DNA from: Mariniphaga sp041687215 | GTDB taxonomy: Bacteria > Bacteroidota > Bacteroidia > Bacteroidales > Prolixibacteraceae | Direction of reading: 5' to 3' | NCBI RefSeq assembly: GCF_041687215.1 | Contig: NZ_JAWLCI010000014.1 | Coordinates: 1 to 64,000, forward strand | DNA length: 64,000 nt | Shown: one piece after another, positions 59,011 to 64,000 of the stretch | Layout of the letters: every line of letters starts with the position of its first letter | Numbering within the stretch: the stretch's first letter is position 1 | Made by a program: the position numbers and the translations under genes | Notes under the pieces: generated by a model | Databases searched by the model: none | What the model was told of the DNA's origin: nothing | The model's input: only the letters and a program-made list of their open reading frames with translations

Positions 59011-60096
59011 ATGAGAACAACAGTTGTAATTATTTTAATGATTTCAGCCATGAATCTGCTAGCGAACAACCCGTTTAAAGGCGATCGTGCCGTGGTTAAA
59101 TCCGAATTTGTTTACAAAACGGAGGATGTTCCCTTTCCGAGTTGTCATGCCTCTACTATTGCACAAACCGAGGATGGGCTGGTAGTAGCCTGGTTTGGCG
59201 GCCAGTATGAAAAACATCCCGAAGTGGGGATTTGGTTCAGCCGGTTTATCAACGGCAAATGGACAGTGCCCGTTGAAGTGGCCAACGGTGTGCAGCATTC
59301 TGATCTTCGTTATCCTACCTGGAACCCGGTGTTGTTCGATTATGGCGATGAACTGTTTCTGTTTTACAAAGACGGTCCGAACCCGCGCGATTGGTGGGGA
59401 CAACTCCTCATTTCTCCCGACAATGGAAAAACCTGGTCACGACGCATGCGGTTGCCCGAAGAAATTTTCGGTCCCATTAAAAATAAACCTGAATTATTGC
59501 CCAATGGCGAACTCATTTGCCCCACCAGCACCGAACACAACGGCTGGCAGGTGCACATGGAGTTTACTTCCGATCGGGGGAAAACCTGGGAACGCACCGA
59601 ACCCATTAACGATGGTACCGAAATAGCTGCCATTCAGCCCAGCATTTTAAAACACCCGGGCGGGAAGTTGCAGATTCTGTGCCGCAGCAAAAACAAGAAA
59701 ATATTATCAGCCTGGTCAACCGATAACGGAAGAACCTGGAGCAAACTGGAACCCATTGATTTGCCGAATCCCAACTCCGGTACCGATGCGGTAACTTTAA
59801 AAGATGGTCGGCATCTGCTGGTTTACAACCATGTTGACCCGGATGAGGAATGGGGTAACCGGAATATTTTGAATGTTGCTGTTTCTTCCGACGGACTGAA
59901 TTGGCAGGCAGCCGTTCTGTTGGAAAATGATTCCGATCCGGACGGAGAATATTCGTATCCTGCAGTTATTCAAACTACCGACGGCATGGTGCATATAACT
60001 TACACCTGGAACAGAAAATTAATTAAGCATGTGGTACTCGACCCTTCGAAATTCGAGTTGAAACCCATGCAAAATGGCAAATGGCCGGTAATGTAA
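59011..60096 (+). CDS. Secreted BNR-repeat (sialidase-like) protein
   Basis: A 361-residue exported six-bladed propeller protein (signal VVIILMISAMNLLANN). The Asp-box repeats SPDNGKTW, SDRGKTW and STDNGRTW mark the sialidase fold. The start reads VPFPSCHASTIAQTEDG. The Phe/Tyr-Arg-Ile-Pro motif of GH33 sialidases is absent, so it belongs to the BNR_2-like group whose members include other glycosidases and lyases as well as sialidases. It is 39 bp after the symporter, in the same operon. Confidence 0.88.
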   Translation: MRTTVVIILMISAMNLLANNPFKGDRAVVKSEFVYKTEDVPFPSCHASTIAQTEDGLVVAWFGGQYEKHPEVGIWFSRFINGKWTVPVEVANGVQHSDLRYPTWNPVLFDYGDELFLFYKDGPNPRDWWGQLLISPDNGKTWSRRMRLPEEIFGPIKNKPELLPNGELICPTSTEHNGWQVHMEFTSDRGKTWERTEPINDGTEIAAIQPSILKHPGGKLQILCRSKNKKILSAWSTDNGRTWSKLEPIDLPNPNSGTDAVTLKDGRHLLVYNHVDPDEEWGNRNILNVAVSSDGLNWQAAVLLENDSDPDGEYSYPAVIQTTDGMVHITYTWNRKLIKHVVLDPSKFELKPMQNGKWPVM

Positions 60097-60131
60097 TTAC
60101 AATTTGAAATTTATTTAAAAACCAAAAAACT

Positions 60132-62258
60132 ATGGAAAAAATAATCAAACAGCCGGTTGTTTTTAGGCTGTTTCCTGCCGGAATATTTTTGCTGGCCGGA
60201 TTTTTTGCCATCGCACCTTTATTGACAGAGGCGCAGCAAATTTCAAAAACATCCTTTTCTGGTGAATTCATTTTTCCGAAGCAGGAAAACCATGTACACA
60301 GCAGTTCGGTGGTGGAACTGCCTAACGGCGATTTGTTGGTGTGCTGGTTCGAGGGCTCGGGCGAGCGGACAGCCAACGATGTGGCGGTAATGGGCGCCCG
60401 CCTGAAAAAAGGACAATCCCAATGGAGCAAACCGTTTGAAATGGCCGATACGCCTGATAATCCAGACTGTAATCCTGTTCTTTTTCTGGATGCAAAAAAC
60501 AGGCTGCACCTCACCTGGGTGGTGGTGGTGGCTAACCGGTGGGAAGCGTCGCTTCTCAAAACCCGTATTTCTGCAAATTACCAAAATGGAGGCGCCCCCC
60601 AATGGGATTGGCAGGATGTGATTCTGCTTAAACCAGGCGAAGAGTTTGCCAAGGCGCTGGAAAAAGGTTTCAGGGAAATGGACCCGCCCGGACTGGCCTG
60701 GGCCGAGTATGCCCCGCAATACGAACGGATGATTGTGGAAGCCGCCAAAGACCCCGTAAAACGTGAGGTGGGTTGGATGGGACGCATTCAACCTCTGACA
60801 CTCCAAAATGGCCGGATGTTAATGCCACTTTATTCCGACGGCTACAACGTTTCGCTGGTAGCCATTTCCGTCGACAACGGCGATACCTGGAAACCCAGCC
60901 TGCCTATCGTGGGGCGCGGAAATATTCAACCTGCATTGTTGCAGAAAAAAGACGGAACCGTGGTTGCTTACATGCGCGACAATGGCGATGCGCCGCAGCG
61001 GATCATTGTCAGCACTTCGGAAGATAACGGTTACACCTGGAGTGTTTCCAAAAAAACAGATATTCCCAATCCGGGCGCCAGTGTGGAAGCCATACCACTC
61101 ACCGACGGCCACTGGCTGATGGTTTACAATGATTTGGAGGATGGCAGAAACCGGCTGGCTGTTTCACTTTCCGACGATGAAGGAGCCACCTGGAAATGGA
61201 AGCGCTACCTCGAATATGAGCCCAAAGGGAAAGGCAGTTTTTCTTATCCTACTGCCATTCAAACCAAAGATGGCCGGGTGCACGTGACTTATTCGCATCA
61301 CACATCCGAAGGGAAATCCATTAATCACGTTTCGTTTATGCCGGAGTGGGTAAAAGGAAACAGCACCGTTGAAAACAATGCAGGAAAGCTGGGCTTTCCG
61401 AAGGGGAAAAAAGTGTTGCTCCTGCACATGGACGATTTGGGCATGTGCAAGGAAGCCAACGATGCCGGAAAATTCTATATCGAAAACGATCACATCCTGT
61501 CCGGAGCGGTGATGATGCCTTGCGAATATGCCGTGCCAATTGTGGAATGGGCGAAAAATGTTCCAAAGGCTGATATTGGGGTACACCTCACACTCACCAG
61601 CGAATGGAAAACCTGGCGCTGGCCGCCACTCACCGACGCCGAAAAGGTTCCCGGTTTGCTTGACCCCGATGGACAAATGTGGCGCAGTGTGCAGGAGGTG
61701 GTGATGAATGCCACCCCACAGGAAGTGGAAATGGAAATCAGGGCGCAAATCGATAAGATGCTGGCCCTCGGATTAACGCCCACGCACATCGACACCCACA
61801 TGGGAACATTATATGGTTCACCTGAATTTTTAAAGGTTTTTCTGAAGGTGGCCGAGGAATATAAAATACCGGCCAATGCCATCGACCTTTCCAATCTAAA
61901 AGTAGCTGCTTTTTATCGTGAGGTAGGATATCCTGTAAACGAAGAGGTAATCGAAATGATTGGAAATTACCACCTTCCGCATCTCGACAACTTTGGCAGC
62001 GTGCCCAAAGGAGCTACCTACGAAGAGGTAAAAAACAACTTTTACAAACTGGTGAATTCACTGGACCCCGGCATTACCGAAATTATTTTTCACCCCTCGT
62101 TTGAAACCGAAAATATGAAAACAATAACCGGCTCGTGGCAGCAGCGGGCGTGGGAAGCCCAAATGTTTGCCGACCCGGAAGTCATCCGGTTCTTCGAAGA
62201 AAACGACATCATCATCACCACATGGCGGGAGGTGATGGAACGTTTTGAAAGGAAGTAA
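60132..62258 (+). CDS. BNR (sialidase-like) propeller fused to ChbG/YdjC-type deacetylase
   Basis: A 708-residue exported protein (signal GIFLLAGFFAIAPLLTEAQ). Residues about 35-410 form a BNR_2-type propeller similar to the preceding gene (NHVHSSSVVELPNGDLLVCW, Asp-box-like SVDNGDTW and SEDNGYTW). Residues about 425-705 form a ChbG/YdjC carbohydrate de-N-acetylase with the metal-site motifs LLLHMDDLGMCKEANDA (Asp pair), DIGVHLTLTSEWKTWRWPPL and THIDTHMG (His pair). Both parts look complete. The fusion suggests that a sugar released or bound by the propeller is deacetylated on the same chain outside the cytoplasm. A fusion of these two activities is unusual. Confidence 0.9.
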   Translation: MEKIIKQPVVFRLFPAGIFLLAGFFAIAPLLTEAQQISKTSFSGEFIFPKQENHVHSSSVVELPNGDLLVCWFEGSGERTANDVAVMGARLKKGQSQWSKPFEMADTPDNPDCNPVLFLDAKNRLHLTWVVVVANRWEASLLKTRISANYQNGGAPQWDWQDVILLKPGEEFAKALEKGFREMDPPGLAWAEYAPQYERMIVEAAKDPVKREVGWMGRIQPLTLQNGRMLMPLYSDGYNVSLVAISVDNGDTWKPSLPIVGRGNIQPALLQKKDGTVVAYMRDNGDAPQRIIVSTSEDNGYTWSVSKKTDIPNPGASVEAIPLTDGHWLMVYNDLEDGRNRLAVSLSDDEGATWKWKRYLEYEPKGKGSFSYPTAIQTKDGRVHVTYSHHTSEGKSINHVSFMPEWVKGNSTVENNAGKLGFPKGKKVLLLHMDDLGMCKEANDAGKFYIENDHILSGAVMMPCEYAVPIVEWAKNVPKADIGVHLTLTSEWKTWRWPPLTDAEKVPGLLDPDGQMWRSVQEVVMNATPQEVEMEIRAQIDKMLALGLTPTHIDTHMGTLYGSPEFLKVFLKVAEEYKIPANAIDLSNLKVAAFYREVGYPVNEEVIEMIGNYHLPHLDNFGSVPKGATYEEVKNNFYKLVNSLDPGITEIIFHPSFETENMKTITGSWQQRAWEAQMFADPEVIRFFEENDIIITTWREVMERFERK

Positions 62259-62263
62259 GCAAG

Positions 62264-63820
62264 ATGAAAAAATTCTTCAAAATATTCGGAATCCTCCTCC
62301 TTCTGGCGTTAGTCAGCTTTTCGTTTTGGAGCTATTCCAACATGAAAGATCGGCATCTGGGTTACAGCGTCGATTTAAATATCCGGAACGATTCCCCTTC
62401 GGAATTAAAAGCAGGGTTTGCCGCAGTGCCCATTACACCAGAGGTTCCCGACCGCTGGGTGGATAAAAACGACGATGGCAAATACAATCCGAAAGACGGC
62501 GATAGCTTCACCGACGGCAATGGCAACGGTAAGTTCGATAAGGTGTGGATTGCCGGATTCAGCAACAACAAACCGGCCAATGGTGTGCATGACGATACCT
62601 GGGCACGCACCATGGTCATCGACGACGGCAAAACCCGGCTGGCCATTGTTATTCTTGATGTGATTGGTTTTATGCACGATGATGTGGTGGATGTGCGTAA
62701 AATGCTGCTCGAAGATTTGGGCTTGACTTATACGATTATTGCCTCAACGCATACGCACGAAGGACCCGATTTGATGGGCCTCTGGGGAAAACATCCGCTG
62801 AAAAGCGGGGTGGACAAAGCGTACTTGCAGTTTGTGAAAGAGCAGACGGCAAAGTCGGTGGAAGCTGCGGTGAATAACCTCCGGCCTGCGCGGCTGGAAA
62901 TTTCGCAGGATTTAACCGGGGCCATTCCCCAGGTGAAAGATACCCGAATGCCCGAGGTTTTCGATTCGGGATTGCGGTTTATCAAAGCCATTGACAAGGA
63001 ATACGGAACTACACTTGGCAGCCTGCTGGCCTGGGGCAACCATCCCGAAACCCTGTGGAGCGGGAATTTGCTGGTGTCGTCCGATTTTCCCCATTTTTTC
63101 AGGGAAGGTGTGGAGAAGGGCTTGTTTAACGGCGACAGTCTGGTGAAACCCGGCATTGGCGGAACCGCAGTTTATCTGAACGGCGCTATTGGTGGGCTAA
63201 TGACTACACATCCAAGCTATCCAATCATCGATCCGTTTACCGGGGAAGAGTTATTTGAGCCAACTTTTGAAAAAACCGCAGCACAGGGAAACCAGTTGGC
63301 ACTGCTGGCGCTGGATGCCATGGAAAATCCGTCGGAAGTGATTGAAAAGGCCGGGATTTCGCTGGTGGTGCGCACACTAAAACTTCCCATAAAAAATACC
63401 CTGTTTAAGCTGGGAACGGCTTTGGGGGTAATTGACCGCGGAACTGCCGGATGGATGCAAATGCGCACCGAACTGGCAGTGTTTAAACTGGGACCGGTTT
63501 CGTTTGTGACCGTCCCGGGCGAAATCTATCCTGAAATCATTAACGGCGGGGTGGAAGCGCCCGAAGGAAACGATTTTGAGATTGAACCGCTGGAGGTTCC
63601 TCCGGTGCGGGAAATGATGCCGGGAAAATATAAATTCGTGATCGGACTGGCCAACGATGAAATCGGGTATATCATTCCAAAAAGCCAGTGGGACACGAAG
63701 GCGCCTTTCACCTATGGCCGGGAGAAAGCACCTTATGGCGAAGTTAACTCACTGGGGCCGGAAACAGCACCCATTCTGCACAGGAATTTACTTGAGATGC
63801 TGGAGGAATTGGGGGAGTGA
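62264..63820 (+). CDS. Membrane-anchored ceramidase-like hydrolase
   Basis: A 518-residue protein with an N-terminal membrane anchor (KIFGILLLLALVSFSFWSY), 5 bp after the fusion gene. The body resembles the neutral/alkaline ceramidase N-terminal domain: ELKAGFAAVPITPEVPDR, ASTHTHEGPDLMG and WGNHPETLW (two metal-binding His sites) and VTVPGEIYPEI (Glu site). The nucleophilic Ser segment of true ceramidases (G-D-V-S-P-N) is replaced by YLNGAIGGLM, so amidase activity on ceramide is doubtful. The segment NDDGKYNPKDGDSFTDGNGN looks like a Ca2+-binding EF-hand or dockerin-like loop pair. It is the last gene of the AraC-controlled operon within the window. Confidence 0.85.
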   Translation: MKKFFKIFGILLLLALVSFSFWSYSNMKDRHLGYSVDLNIRNDSPSELKAGFAAVPITPEVPDRWVDKNDDGKYNPKDGDSFTDGNGNGKFDKVWIAGFSNNKPANGVHDDTWARTMVIDDGKTRLAIVILDVIGFMHDDVVDVRKMLLEDLGLTYTIIASTHTHEGPDLMGLWGKHPLKSGVDKAYLQFVKEQTAKSVEAAVNNLRPARLEISQDLTGAIPQVKDTRMPEVFDSGLRFIKAIDKEYGTTLGSLLAWGNHPETLWSGNLLVSSDFPHFFREGVEKGLFNGDSLVKPGIGGTAVYLNGAIGGLMTTHPSYPIIDPFTGEELFEPTFEKTAAQGNQLALLALDAMENPSEVIEKAGISLVVRTLKLPIKNTLFKLGTALGVIDRGTAGWMQMRTELAVFKLGPVSFVTVPGEIYPEIINGGVEAPEGNDFEIEPLEVPPVREMMPGKYKFVIGLANDEIGYIIPKSQWDTKAPFTYGREKAPYGEVNSLGPETAPILHRNLLEMLEELGE

Positions 63821-63835
63821 AGGAGTGGGAAGCAC

Positions 63836-63900
63836 GAAGTTGGAAGTTGGAAGCTTGAAGAGGGAAACACGAAGATGGAAGACGGGAGACCGGAAAAACC
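63836..63900 (+). repeat. GAAGttGGAAG low-complexity tract
   Basis: Degenerate direct repeats of gaagttggaag/gaagatggaag after the ceramidase-like gene. No gene is seen from 63821 to the end of the window. Confidence 0.5.
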
Positions 63901-64000
63901 TGCAAAACAAGCAGAAATGGCGAAGCCAAAAGGGTAATAGTAATATATTTTAGCTACATGCTTTTGACCCTTCTTCCTTACAGTATTTCCCCTGAAAATG

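Noticed and set aside
59011..60096. Calling the BNR protein a GH33 exo-sialidase
   Set aside because: Asp boxes show the fold, but the Phe/Tyr-Arg-Ile-Pro motif expected for GH33 is absent.
63657..63953. 98-codon frame at the right end of the window
   Set aside because: It overlaps the ceramidase-like gene in another frame and continues into GAAG low-complexity repeats.

Overview
This window looks like a chromosomal stretch of a glycan-degrading member of the Bacteroidota, probably of the Marinilabiliales/Prolixibacteraceae type; the order-level placement is an inference. The support is a SusC/SusD outer-membrane pair, many secreted lipoproteins and glycoside hydrolases, weak or absent Shine-Dalgarno sites, and several promoters of the Bacteroidota form TTG/TTTG-N20-TAnnTTTG. 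No rRNA, tRNA, CRISPR array, integrase or intact transposase was recognised.

Layout. (1) 1-2.4 kb: the 3' fragment of a sulfite-reductase-type flavoprotein, then a tandem duplication of a whole transcription unit (promoters, gene, terminator) encoding small exported proteins built on a 26-residue Trp-Met-Leu/Thr repeat. (2) 2.4-13.4 kb: an OsmC protein divergent from a GAF-PAS-AAA+ sigma54 activator, a nitrilase-family amidohydrolase, DUF4268, a DUF985 cupin, an autoregulated DUF4160/DUF2442-HTH pair, a degenerate M23-like protein, a Tat-exported Gfo/Idh/MocA protein, a GH53 endo-galactanase, an unknown protein and an MDR oxidoreductase. (3) 13.4-17.7 kb: an ECF sigma module (lipoprotein, sigma factor, membrane anti-sigma-like protein with a barrel-like C-terminus, lipoprotein with a poly-Asp tail) bracketed by an imperfect direct repeat of about 125 bp. 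(4) 17.7-20.1 kb: accessory DNA with an AAA+/DUF4143 ATPase, an attC-like dyad element, a decayed HigB-type toxin in front of an intact antitoxin, and REP-like hairpins. (5) 20.1-30.7 kb: an AXE1-type esterase, a PmoA-like (DUF6807) protein, a GH92 mannosidase, and an operon of FG-GAP protein, polytopic membrane protein, purple-acid-phosphatase-like enzyme and MFS transporter. (6) 30.9-40.6 kb: a LacI regulator and a sugar-phosphate operon (ROK kinase, SIS isomerase, PfkB kinase fused to a HAD phosphatase, deoxyhypusine-synthase-like protein, DUF1080, AGE epimerase, SSS transporter). (7) 41.1-55.5 kb: SusC/SusD followed by two metallophosphoesterases interleaved with two paralogous propeller plus helical-barrel proteins, and a PHP-domain lipoprotein. 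(8) 55.5-63.8 kb: an AraC regulator divergent from a DapA-family aldolase, an SSS symporter, a BNR protein, a BNR-ChbG deacetylase fusion and a ceramidase-like protein.

How it fits together. Regions 6-8 read as a compound substrate-utilisation locus. A SusC/SusD porter imports a ligand, and surface or periplasmic phosphoesterases, propeller enzymes, sialidase-like proteins and a deacetylase trim it. SSS and MFS carriers bring the products in. Aldolase, epimerase, ROK kinase and the SIS-PfkB-HAD module process them. The density of phosphoesterases and the two unclassified propeller-helical proteins suggest a phosphorylated or phosphodiester-linked glycoconjugate; this is inference.

The most unusual signals are the unclassified propeller-helical paralogue pair, the one-chain kinase-phosphatase fusion beside an isomerase, the BNR-deacetylase fusion, and a shared AAC-N15/16-CGTCTTA promoter motif. 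That motif links the Trp-Met-Leu repeat proteins at the start of the window to the ECF sigma module 12 kb away.
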